Source: Nitriliruptoraceae bacterium
GTDB taxonomy: Bacteria; Actinomycetota; Nitriliruptoria; Nitriliruptorales; Nitriliruptoraceae
Reading direction: 5' to 3'
Assembly: GCA_007120565.1 (NCBI GenBank)
Contig: SKNK01000392.1
Coordinates: forward strand, 1-8,287
Length of the DNA stretch: 8,287 nt
The position numbers and the translations under genes are program-made. The notes below the pieces were generated by a model. That model saw only the letters and a program-made list of their open reading frames with translations, had not been told where the DNA came from and searched no databases. Below, in pieces: positions 1 to 5,880 of this stretch. How positions within the stretch are numbered: position 1 is the first letter of the stretch; each line of letters begins with the position of its first letter.

Positions 1-60
1 CCTCGAACCTTCTCGCGGGAGCGGCGCATCGCGCTCGTCGGCTCCCTGCGGATCGTGTGA
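1..60 (+). CDS. C-terminal end of probable BMC-associated CoA-acylating aldehyde dehydrogenase (5' partial)
   Basis: Only the last 19 codons and the TGA stop are inside the window; the reading frame is open from base 1. The visible peptide ends in TFSRERRIALVGSLRIV. It resembles the Thr-Phe-x-Arg-x-Arg-Arg...Leu-Arg-Ile-Val ending I associate with microcompartment aldehyde dehydrogenases of the PduP/EutE type, which oxidise an aldehyde to an acyl-CoA using NAD+ and CoA inside the shell. The call leans heavily on context: the stop codon overlaps the start of a BMC shell gene, and BMC operons routinely carry this enzyme. The catalytic domain is not visible, so another BMC enzyme is possible. 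Moderate confidence for the family, high that a coding region ends here. Confidence 0.5.
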   Translation, partial: PRTFSRERRIALVGSLRIV

Positions 61-683
61 CCATGGACCCGTCGATCGCCATCCTCGAGTTCGACTCGAT
101 CGCGCACGGCATCGTCGCCGGCGACGCGATGGCCAAGCGCTCACCGCTGGACGTGTTGCTCGCCGGCACGGTCCACCCGGGGCGCTACCTCGTGCTCGCG
201 GGTGGTGGGACCGCCGAGGTCGAGGAGGCGATCGAGGCCGCACGCGAGGCGAGCCCCAGTGCCCCACTCGGTCTCGTCTTCCTGCCGGACGTCCACCCCG
301 ACGTCGTCGCCGCGATCGGTGGGGCCCGCCACGAGGGCGGCGAAGCCCTGGGCGTGATCGAGACACGTACGGTCACGGCGGTCGTCGAGGCCGCCGACGC
401 CGGCGTCAAGAACGCCGATGTCGTGCTCCGTGAGCTGCGCATGGCCGACGAACTCGGCGGCAAGGGGTACGTGCTCTTCGGTGGGCTCCTCACCGAGGTC
501 GAGGCCGCGATCGAGCACGGCGTCGCCCGTATCGCCGAGGGCGACCATCCGGTGACCCACGTGACCGTCGCGCAGTTGCACGACGAGATGGACGAGAACC
601 TGCGGGCGGACGGCCGGTTCCTGCCTCGGGTCGCCGGCGCTGAGAAGTCTGGAATGGACGGTCGTTCGGGGAGGAAGCGCTGA
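57..683 (+). CDS. BMC-T tandem-domain microcompartment shell protein
   Basis: A 208-residue shell protein with two BMC folds in one chain. Such proteins form pseudohexameric trimers that tile the microcompartment facets and often carry a larger central pore. Domain 1 covers about residues 6-66 (start IAILEFDSIAHGI) and domain 2 about 96-160 (start ALGVIETRTVTAVVEAAD). Each has the small-residue strand and helix pattern of the BMC fold and a pore-loop segment, near residues 38-43 and 130-137. The order is canonical, not the circularly permuted EutL order. There is no cysteine anywhere, so a PduT-like Fe-S cluster in the pore is excluded. About 45 residues follow domain 2 and end in a basic tail. 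The GTG start overlaps the upstream TGA (GTGA), which suggests translational coupling; ATG at 63 is an alternative start two codons in. No strong ribosome binding site precedes either. Whether it is a single- or double-layer trimer cannot be told from sequence alone. Confidence 0.92.
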   Translation: MTMDPSIAILEFDSIAHGIVAGDAMAKRSPLDVLLAGTVHPGRYLVLAGGGTAEVEEAIEAAREASPSAPLGLVFLPDVHPDVVAAIGGARHEGGEALGVIETRTVTAVVEAADAGVKNADVVLRELRMADELGGKGYVLFGGLLTEVEAAIEHGVARIAEGDHPVTHVTVAQLHDEMDENLRADGRFLPRVAGAEKSGMDGRSGRKR

Positions 684-958
684 TGCAGTTGGGCCGTGTG
701 CTCGGGACCGTCGTCGCGTCGGTGAAGTCCGAGGGGTTGGAGGGGGTTCGGCTGCTGATCGTGCAGCCCCTGGACCGACAACAGAACCCACGCGGCAACG
801 CGCTGGTGGCGGCGGACGCCCTGGCGACTGCCGGCCCGGATGACCTGGTCCACTACGTGAGCGCACGTGAGGCGGCAGAAGCGCTCGAGGAGAGCTTCGT
901 GCCCGTTGATCAGGCGATCGTCGGGATCGTCGACGCCGTCGAGGAGTCGGCACGATGA
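683..958 (+). CDS. BMC-P (EutN/CcmL family) vertex protein, first copy, divergent
   Basis: A 91-residue protein of the pentameric family that caps the twelve vertices of microcompartment shells. It opens with the family's N-terminal strand pattern (MQLGRVLGTVVASVKSEGLE), continues with LLIVQPLD at 24-31, and closes with PVDQAIVGIVDAV at 74-86, the usual end of the fold. The middle departs from the family: where most members, including the next gene, have a Gly-Ala-Gly-x-Gly-Glu turn followed by Gly-Ser-Ser-Ala-Arg, this protein reads ATAGPDDLV (48-56) then VSAREAAEAL (59-68). The ATG shares one base with the BMC-T stop (TGATG). GAGGAA at 671-676, within a purine-rich run from 668, is a strong ribosome binding site six bases upstream. 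Length is normal for the family. Confidence 0.9.
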   Translation: MQLGRVLGTVVASVKSEGLEGVRLLIVQPLDRQQNPRGNALVAADALATAGPDDLVHYVSAREAAEALEESFVPVDQAIVGIVDAVEESAR

Positions 959-1239
959 AGCTCGCCCGTGTGGTCGGCACCGTGGTCTCCACCATCCAGG
1001 CCGAGATCCTGGACGACCGCAAGCTGCTGATGTGCGACACCCTGGACGCGACCGGCCAGCCCGACGGCAGCTACCTGATCGCCGTCGACCTCGTTGGCGC
1101 CGGTGCTGGCGAAACGGTACTGATACTCGACGAGGGCTCCTCCGCACGCCAGATCGTCGGCCGGTCCAAGGGACCGCTCCGCACCGTGGTGGTCGGCATC
1201 GTGGACGAGGTCGGCGACGACGGCACCTGGAACGCCTGA
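955..1239 (+). CDS. BMC-P (EutN/CcmL family) vertex protein, second copy, canonical
   Basis: A 94-residue pentamer-forming vertex protein. It has the full family pattern: N-terminal MKLARVVGTVVSTIQAEIL, then KLLMCDTLD at 23-31, IAVDLVGAGAGETVLI at 42-57, GSSAR at 61-65 and VVVGIVDEV at 78-86. It is clearly paralogous to the preceding gene but quite different in sequence, so the pair is not a recent duplication. ATG overlaps the previous stop (ATGA), with GAGGAG at 941-946 eight bases upstream as ribosome binding site. It is the last plus-strand gene of the BMC operon within this window; the next gene is convergent and 46 bases away. Two BMC-P paralogues in one locus occur in other BMC systems and may form vertices of different character. 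Confidence 0.93.
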   Translation: MKLARVVGTVVSTIQAEILDDRKLLMCDTLDATGQPDGSYLIAVDLVGAGAGETVLILDEGSSARQIVGRSKGPLRTVVVGIVDEVGDDGTWNA

Positions 1240-1285
1240 CCGGCCCGGCTGCCCTCGGCCCTACCGGCGAGAGCTCCTGCGAGGA
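1240..1285. other. Convergent intergenic spacer, BMC operon versus ABC exporter
   Basis: These 46 bases separate the 3' ends of the vertex-protein gene (plus) and the ABC permease gene (minus). The spacer is GC-rich, has no T tract on either strand, and shows no convincing stem-loop, so I cannot mark an intrinsic terminator. Transcription of the two operons may overlap or stop by a factor-dependent mechanism; that is inference. Confidence 0.5.
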
Positions 1286-2098
1286 TCAGCCCAGCTTCTC
1301 GCCCATGCGGGTCCGGGACAGCACTCGGGATCCGATCAGCAGGAGCACCGCCGCGATGGCCAGGGCGATCAGTCCCGAGGCCAGCAGCAGCGGGACCGAC
1401 AGGAGCATGACACCCGTCGCCTGGGTGATCACGATCACCACCACCGGCAGGACCACGACGCCGCCGAGCTGGAAGGCCTCCTGGGTGCTGTTGGACCGCA
1501 CCGACACGAGCACGATCGCGCCGAGCGCCGCGGCAGCGAACGTCGGCCCCACCCACAGCGCCATCACCGCGTACTCGGGGGTCGGCAGCACCAGGTGACC
1601 CGTCTGGGGCATCACGGCCAGGTTCGCGACCAGGGCGTAGAGCACGGCTCCAGCCAGCCCCAGGAGCACCGCCGGGACCCACGACGCGATCAACTTGGCG
1701 ACGACCAGTTCGCGGTCGGTGAGCGGGGTGAGCAGCAGACCCTCGAGGGTGCCGCGCTCCTTCTCCCCCGCCAGGGCGTCGGCCGCGATGACGGTGGCGA
1801 ACATGACCGGGACGATCAGGATCAGCGGCGCGAGTAGGTAGGTGACCGCCAGCTCAGCGGCCTGGGTCGACGGATCCCCGGATAGGCGCCGCGAGGCTTC
1901 CGGCGGCAGGGCCTCCAGCACCCGGAACATGTCCCCCGCCGACACCGATCCCAACAGCACGGGCGCGAGCCCAGCCAACGCGGGCAGCACCACCAGCAGC
2001 ATCGCGGGCACGATCAGCGCAGGCAGCACGACCGACTTCGACCCCATCACCACGACGAGGTCGCGGCGCACCACCGCACCGATCGCGCGCCGGTTCAC
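1286..2098 (-). CDS. ABC-2 type transporter permease (NatB-like)
   Basis: A 270-residue integral membrane protein forming the membrane part of an export-type ABC transporter. About six hydrophobic segments are visible, near residues 21-44, 86-107, 134-160, 178-200, 211-232 and 234-257. A large extracytoplasmic stretch lies between the first two. The loop GEKERGTLEGLLLTPLTDRE at 111-130 is the hallmark ABC-2/NatB motif, which contacts the ATPase. The GTG start at 2098 is chosen because it overlaps the ATPase stop (GTGA) and gives a family-like N-terminus (VNRRAIGAVVRRDL); the frame stays open 125 codons further upstream, but that part is antisense shadow of the ATPase gene. The substrate is unknown. 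Family members include Na+ exporters and transporters of drugs, lipids and polysaccharides, and nothing here discriminates among them. Confidence 0.88.
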   Translation of the reverse strand: MNRRAIGAVVRRDLVVVMGSKSVVLPALIVPAMLLVVLPALAGLAPVLLGSVSAGDMFRVLEALPPEASRRLSGDPSTQAAELAVTYLLAPLILIVPVMFATVIAADALAGEKERGTLEGLLLTPLTDRELVVAKLIASWVPAVLLGLAGAVLYALVANLAVMPQTGHLVLPTPEYAVMALWVGPTFAAAALGAIVLVSVRSNSTQEAFQLGGVVVLPVVVIVITQATGVMLLSVPLLLASGLIALAIAAVLLLIGSRVLSRTRMGEKLG

Positions 2099-3096
2099 GG
2101 GGTCACCGCCGACGCACGCCCCGTCTCGGTGCGACCGCGCGCACCCAGCTCGCCGGCCGCATGCAAGGCGAGGTAGACGTCCTCGAGGCTCGGGTCCAGG
2201 CGGCGGACCTCGTACACGGTCACCCCGGCCCGCACCAGGTGGGAGACCAGAGCCGGGATCGCGTCGCGTCCGAGTCCGCGGGTCCGCAGGCGACCGTTGC
2301 CGTCGCGATCGACCTCCGCGTCCGACACCTCGGCCAGCATCTGGCTCGCGCGCTCGACGTCTTCGGGGGCGACGTCGAGCTGCACTCCACCGGTCCCGTG
2401 AGCATGGGCGAGCTCGACGGGGCGGCCATCGGCGACGACACGCCCACGCTCGAGTACGACGACTCGGTCGCACAACAGCTCCGCCTCGGTGAGGTCATGG
2501 GTACACAGCACGATCGTTCGGCTGCGGTCCTGGGCCAGCTTGGCGAGTGCCCTCCGGACCTGCCGTGCCGCGACCGGATCCAGCGCCGAGGTGGGTTCGT
2601 CCAGCAGCAGCACCTCAGGATCGGGCAGTAGCACGCGAGCCAGAGACAGACGCTGACGCAGGCCACTGGAGAGCCCACCGACCTTCTGATCGGCACGATC
2701 GGTGAGCTCGAACAGCGCCAGGGTCGCGTCGATCCGGGTCGCGAGCTCTGCCCTGGGGACGCCGAACACATCCGCCGCGAACCGCAGGTTCTGTCTGGCG
2801 GTCAGGCGGGCGTCCACCACCAGAGCGGCCGGAAGGACCCCCATCTGGCCACGGACACTCGGACCGTCGGTGACGGGGTCGCCCCCACCGACCCGGACCG
2901 TGCCGCGCTCGGGAGCGAGCAGGCCGGCCAAGAGCCGGACCGTCGTGGTCTTGCCGGCACCGTTGTGTCCCAGGAGCCCGACGACCTCTCCTGGCCGGAT
3001 CGCGAGGTCGAGCTGGTCCAGCGCAACCACGTTGCCGAAGCGCTTGTGGACACCATCGAGGACGAGCAGCGGCTCACCGGGGGGTGGCGGCCTCAC
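2095..3096 (-). CDS. ABC transporter ATP-binding protein (ABC-2 exporter, NatA/CcmA-like)
   Basis: A 333-residue cytoplasmic ATPase that powers the permease encoded immediately downstream. Motifs in order: Walker A GHNGAGKT at 43-50, signature LSSGLRQR at 142-149 (a LSGGQ variant common in this subfamily), Walker B VLLLDEP at 162-168 followed by the D-loop SALDP, and the switch histidine H200 (CTHD). The C-terminal extension ending near LDPSLEDVYLAL (300-311) is typical of NatA-like proteins. The Q-loop is odd: where LPQ or LPE is usual, this protein has LPA at 88-90. The GTG start at 3096 is preferred because GAGAGGA (3104-3110, minus strand) lies seven bases upstream and the ABC domain begins right after it. 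The frame stays open to 3195, which would add 33 Arg/Pro/Ala-rich residues without family resemblance. It is divergent from nfeD. Confidence 0.93.
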   Translation of the reverse strand: MRPPPPGEPLLVLDGVHKRFGNVVALDQLDLAIRPGEVVGLLGHNGAGKTTTVRLLAGLLAPERGTVRVGGGDPVTDGPSVRGQMGVLPAALVVDARLTARQNLRFAADVFGVPRAELATRIDATLALFELTDRADQKVGGLSSGLRQRLSLARVLLPDPEVLLLDEPTSALDPVAARQVRRALAKLAQDRSRTIVLCTHDLTEAELLCDRVVVLERGRVVADGRPVELAHAHGTGGVQLDVAPEDVERASQMLAEVSDAEVDRDGNGRLRTRGLGRDAIPALVSHLVRAGVTVYEVRRLDPSLEDVYLALHAAGELGARGRTETGRASAVTP

Positions 3097-3264
3097 GGGA
3101 CGGTCCTCTCGAGCGATCCTGGCGGGCGGGTCGGAGCGGGCAGGGTACGGGGCGGAGCGCCCGCGGGGTGCTGCTGCAGCGACGGCGCGGTCCAACGAGG
3201 CACAGCGGTAGTCTCGCGGTGCTGCCTGGCGAGATCACCGGGCGCGACGAAGGGACGGTGGGAG
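3097..3264. promoter_or_regulatory. Divergent intergenic region between ABC exporter and nfeD
   Basis: A 168-base gap between two divergent start codons must hold at least one promoter for each direction unless transcripts enter from outside. Toward nfeD there is a TANNNT-type hexamer TAGTCT at 3209-3214, without a recognisable -35 at the usual distance. Toward the exporter, TACCCT (3147-3142, minus strand) is a possible -10, also without a good -35. Ribosome binding sites are clearer: GAGAGGA for the ATPase (3110-3104, minus strand) and AAGGGA at 3250-3255 for nfeD, nine bases before its ATG. A short self-complementary GCTGCAGC lies at 3173-3180; nothing resembles a known operator. That promoters lie here is likely; the exact elements are weak. 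Confidence 0.4.
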
Positions 3265-4734
3265 ATGAGGCGGGGGCTCGCACTGCTGCTCGTCATCCTG
3301 GGAGGCTGGTCGCTGGCCACCGGTGCCCTGGCGGCTCCCGATGACACCGACACCCTCGCGCAGGCGGACGGTGCCGTCCACGTCATCGACATCTCCAACG
3401 AGATCGACCTGGGCATCGCGCCCTACCTCGAACGCGCGATCGAGGAAGCGAACGACGCCGGAGCTGCGGCCGTCCTCCTGGAGATCGACACCCCAGGCGG
3501 GCGCCTGGACGCCGTGATCCAGATGCGCGACACGCTGCTCGCCAGTCCCGTGCCGACCATCGCCTACATCGACCGCACCGCGCTGTCCGCGGGGGCATTG
3601 ATCGCACTGGCGTCGGAGACCGTCTACGTCGCACCGGGATCCTCGGTCGGTGCGGCGACCCCGGTCGACGGCACCGGCCAGCCGACCGACGAGAAGATCG
3701 TGTCCGCGGTCCGCTCCCTGTTCCGCGCCACCGCTGAGGAACGGGGCCGCGATCCGGCGATCGCTGCCGCGATGGTGGACCCCGACCTCGAGGTCGAGGG
3801 CGTGGTGGGGCGTGGCGAACTGCTGACCCTGACCGACCGCGAGGCGCTGGACGTCGGGTTCGCCGACGCGAGTGCAACCAGCCGTGGCGACCTGCTCGAG
3901 CAGGAAGGACTGTCGGACCGCCAGGTCGTCGAGAGCTCGCCGTCCCTGGCCGAACGCGTCGTGCGCTTCCTGACCAACCCGGTGCTCGGCTCGCTGATCT
4001 TCACCGTCGGGATCCTGATGATCCTGGGCGAACTGCTGGCCGGCGGTGTCGGGATCGCGACGGCGATCGGTGGCGGCCTCCTGGGCGTGTTCTTCTACGG
4101 CCACCTCCTCGCGGGGCTCACCGGGTGGGAGGATGCGATCCTCGTGCTGATCGGGATCGCCCTGATCCTGGTCGAACTGTTCGTCATCCCTGGGTTCGGG
4201 GTCGCGGGGGTGTTGGGTGCGGCATCGTTGCTCGGTGGCGGGTTCCTCGCGATGACCGGTCGTGACTGGGACTTCGTCAGTGGTGAGCAGATGGTCATGA
4301 CGGCAGGCACACTGCTGGTGACGTTCGTGTTACTCGCTATCGCGATGGTGGTCACCTTGAGTTCGATGTCACGCCGAGGCAGAGGCGCCGGTCCTGCGAG
4401 GGTCGCGGCCGCGACCGCCGGTGGCTCCGGGAAGCCCCGCGGCTGGCTGCGCTGGTTCGGGGATGGCGACGTGCTGGCCTCCGAGGACGACGAGGTAGCC
4501 ACGGGAGAGGATCCCGACGACGCTCCAGCACACGATGCCTCGCAGCGTCCGGCACGAGAGGGCGCCATCGGTGAGGCGCTCACCGACCTGCGTCCCGCCG
4601 GCGTCGCCAACTTCGACGGTCACCGCGTGGATGTGGTCACCGAAGGCGACTACATCGCCGCGGGCCAGCAGGTCGAGGTGGTCCATGCGGAGCGCTACCG
4701 CCGCGTGGTACGTCGGGTTCCCGAGACCGACTGA
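3265..4734 (+). CDS. nfeD: NfeD family protein, full-length, with ClpP-like membrane serine protease domain (YqeZ-like)
   Basis: A 489-residue membrane protein of the long NfeD type. Residues 1-23 are a signal peptide with a likely cleavage after ALA. Residues about 36-205 form a ClpP-like protease domain with DTPGG at 75-79, the probable catalytic serine S108 in LSAGAL, and a probable catalytic lysine K144 in DEKIVSAVRS, matching the Ser/Lys dyad known for this family in Pyrococcus. A hydrophobic block of about five membrane segments runs from 238 to 366. A cytoplasmic acidic linker (about 402-424) leads to the C-terminal OB-fold NfeD domain (about 432-485, IGEALTDLRPAGVANFDG then VDVVTEGDYIAAGQQVEVV). 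ATG at 3265 is chosen for its signal peptide and the upstream AAGGGA; the frame is open 100 codons earlier but would overlap the ABC gene. FloA, its usual partner, is encoded 164 bases downstream. Confidence 0.95.
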   Translation: MRRGLALLLVILGGWSLATGALAAPDDTDTLAQADGAVHVIDISNEIDLGIAPYLERAIEEANDAGAAAVLLEIDTPGGRLDAVIQMRDTLLASPVPTIAYIDRTALSAGALIALASETVYVAPGSSVGAATPVDGTGQPTDEKIVSAVRSLFRATAEERGRDPAIAAAMVDPDLEVEGVVGRGELLTLTDREALDVGFADASATSRGDLLEQEGLSDRQVVESSPSLAERVVRFLTNPVLGSLIFTVGILMILGELLAGGVGIATAIGGGLLGVFFYGHLLAGLTGWEDAILVLIGIALILVELFVIPGFGVAGVLGAASLLGGGFLAMTGRDWDFVSGEQMVMTAGTLLVTFVLLAIAMVVTLSSMSRRGRGAGPARVAAATAGGSGKPRGWLRWFGDGDVLASEDDEVATGEDPDDAPAHDASQRPAREGAIGEALTDLRPAGVANFDGHRVDVVTEGDYIAAGQQVEVVHAERYRRVVRRVPETD

Positions 4735-4898
4735 CCGGGTCGGACGGAGGGCGTCGTGCCGTGCCGGACCCGATCCGATCGCCCGACGGATGCGCCTGGC
4801 TGCGAGGCCCTGGCTGCCACCCATCGCGCGAACCAGTAGGTTCGTCGGCGACGTAGCCGGGGGAGAACCGTCCTCCGGTCGACCCGTCGGAGGCCCTC
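4735..4898 (+). other. Intergenic region between nfeD and floA
   Basis: A 164-base noncoding gap, unusually wide for this compact window. Just after the nfeD stop, CGGGTC (4736-4741) can pair with GACCCG (4767-4772) across 25 bases; without a T tract it is a poor terminator candidate. Further on lie a candidate promoter (4814-4842), a six-base-stem palindrome (4829-4844) and the floA ribosome binding site GGAGG at 4889-4893. The layout suggests floA can be transcribed separately from nfeD as well as by read-through. Confidence 0.45.
4814..4842 (+). promoter_or_regulatory. Candidate floA promoter
   Basis: CTGCCA at 4814-4819 matches four of six bases of the -35 consensus TTGACA. It is 17 bases upstream of TAGGTT at 4837-4842, which fits the relaxed actinobacterial -10 form TANNNT. 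The -10 sits inside the inverted repeat CGAACC-AGTA-GGTTCG (4829-4844), which could be an operator or chance. The predicted leader to the ATG at 4899 would be about 50 bases. This is a motif match by eye only. Confidence 0.25.
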
Positions 4899-5846
4899 AT
4901 GGATCCCATCGTCCTGCTGATCATCGTCGGAGCCGTCGCGCTCGCCCTGGCGTTCCTGTTCTACCTCGTGCCCGTCGGACTGTGGATCACCGCCATCTTC
5001 TCCGGTGTCCGCGTCGGGTTGGGCACCCTCATCGGGATGCGACTGCGCAAGGTCGTGCCCTCGGAGATCATCCGCCCACTGATCAGTGCGACCAAAGCAG
5101 GCATCGAACTCGACATCGGCCAGATGGAGGCCCACTTCCTCGCTGGCGGACGGGTCCAGCAGGTGGTCTCCGCGCTGATCTCCGCCGACCGGGCCAACAT
5201 CGAACTGCCCTGGCGTCGCGCGACGGCGATCGATCTCGCAGGCCGTGACGTGCTGGAGGCCGTGCAGGTCAGCGTCAACCCGAAGGTGATCGAGACGCCT
5301 CGTATCGCCGCGGTCGCCAAGGACGGCATCCAGGTGATCGCCGTCGCTCGTGTCACCGTGCGCGCCAACATCGAACGCCTGGTCGGTGGTGCCGGCGAGG
5401 AGACGATCATCGCTCGTGTGGGTGAGGGTTCGGTGTCCTCGATCGGTTCAGCCGACAGCCACAAGGACGTGTTGGAGAACCCGGACGACATCTCGCGTCG
5501 CGTGCTCGAGCGCGGGCTGGATGCCGGGACCGCCTTCGAGATCCTCTCGATCGACATCGCCGATGTCGACATCGGCCGCAACATCGGTGCGGAACTCCAG
5601 ACCGACCAGGCCGAAGCGGACAAGAACATCGCTCAGGCCAAGGCCGAGGAGCGCCGGGCGATGGCCGTGGCCGAGGAGCAGGAGATGCGAGCCCGGGTGG
5701 TCGCTGCCGAAGCCGAGGTGCCCAAGGCTCTGGCCGAAGCGCTGCGGAGCGGCAACCTCGGGGTGATGGACAAGTACCGCATGGACAACGTCCAGGCCGA
5801 CTCGAAGATGCGGACGTCGCTGGCCGGCGAGGAGGACAGCCCGTGA
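4899..5846 (+). CDS. floA: Flotillin-like protein FloA (YqfA family)
   Basis: A 315-residue SPFH-related scaffold, close to the usual length of about 330. Bacterial FloA oligomerises in functional membrane microdomains, affecting membrane fluidity and the assembly of signalling and protease complexes; NfeD proteins are its standard genomic partner. Two hydrophobic stretches anchor the N-terminus (about residues 4-22 and 24-45), followed by the family segment LRKVVPSEIIRPLISATKAG at 49-68. The band-7-like domain runs from about 70 to 230, including GGRVQQVVSALISADRANI at 83-101. An Ala/Glu-rich coiled coil (about 235-282, AEADKNIAQAKAEERRAMAV and on) mediates oligomerisation. The C-terminus GNLGVMDKYRMDNVQADSKM (285-304) is a recognisable family ending. 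ATG has GGAGG at 4889-4893, five bases upstream. The next gene starts 34 bases after the stop and is probably co-transcribed. Confidence 0.96.
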   Translation: MDPIVLLIIVGAVALALAFLFYLVPVGLWITAIFSGVRVGLGTLIGMRLRKVVPSEIIRPLISATKAGIELDIGQMEAHFLAGGRVQQVVSALISADRANIELPWRRATAIDLAGRDVLEAVQVSVNPKVIETPRIAAVAKDGIQVIAVARVTVRANIERLVGGAGEETIIARVGEGSVSSIGSADSHKDVLENPDDISRRVLERGLDAGTAFEILSIDIADVDIGRNIGAELQTDQAEADKNIAQAKAEERRAMAVAEEQEMRARVVAAEAEVPKALAEALRSGNLGVMDKYRMDNVQADSKMRTSLAGEEDSP

Positions 5847-5880
5847 GCCTCTCGCCTGCTCGTTGGACGGAGGTCGAGGG

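Noticed and set aside
141..1147. Long minus-strand open frames (about 300 and 320 codons) opposite the BMC genes
   Set aside because: They are Arg/Pro/Ser-rich translations antisense to three recognisable shell genes and show no family features; high GC makes such frames common.
1240..1285. Bidirectional terminator between the BMC and ABC operons
   Set aside because: No stem of adequate length and no T tract were found on either strand.
2099..2473. 125-codon upstream extension of the ABC permease frame
   Set aside because: It lies wholly within the ATPase gene on the same strand in another frame; the GTG overlapping the ATPase stop gives a normal permease.
3097..3195. 33-residue N-terminal extension of the ABC ATPase
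   Set aside because: The extra residues are low complexity, and the GTG at 3096 has a good GAGAGGA site at the right distance just before the ABC domain.
2965..3264. 100-codon upstream extension of the nfeD frame
   Set aside because: It overlaps the ABC ATPase gene on the other strand, puts the obvious signal peptide in the interior, and the ATG at 3265 has a ribosome binding site.
4736..4772. Hairpin after the nfeD stop as intrinsic terminator
   Set aside because: The stem is only six base pairs around a 25-base loop and no T tract follows.
4829..4844. Possible LexA (SOS) box CGAAC...GTTCG
   Set aside because: The actinobacterial SOS box needs four bases between CGAAC and GTTCG; here the gap is six, so it is kept only as an unassigned palindrome.
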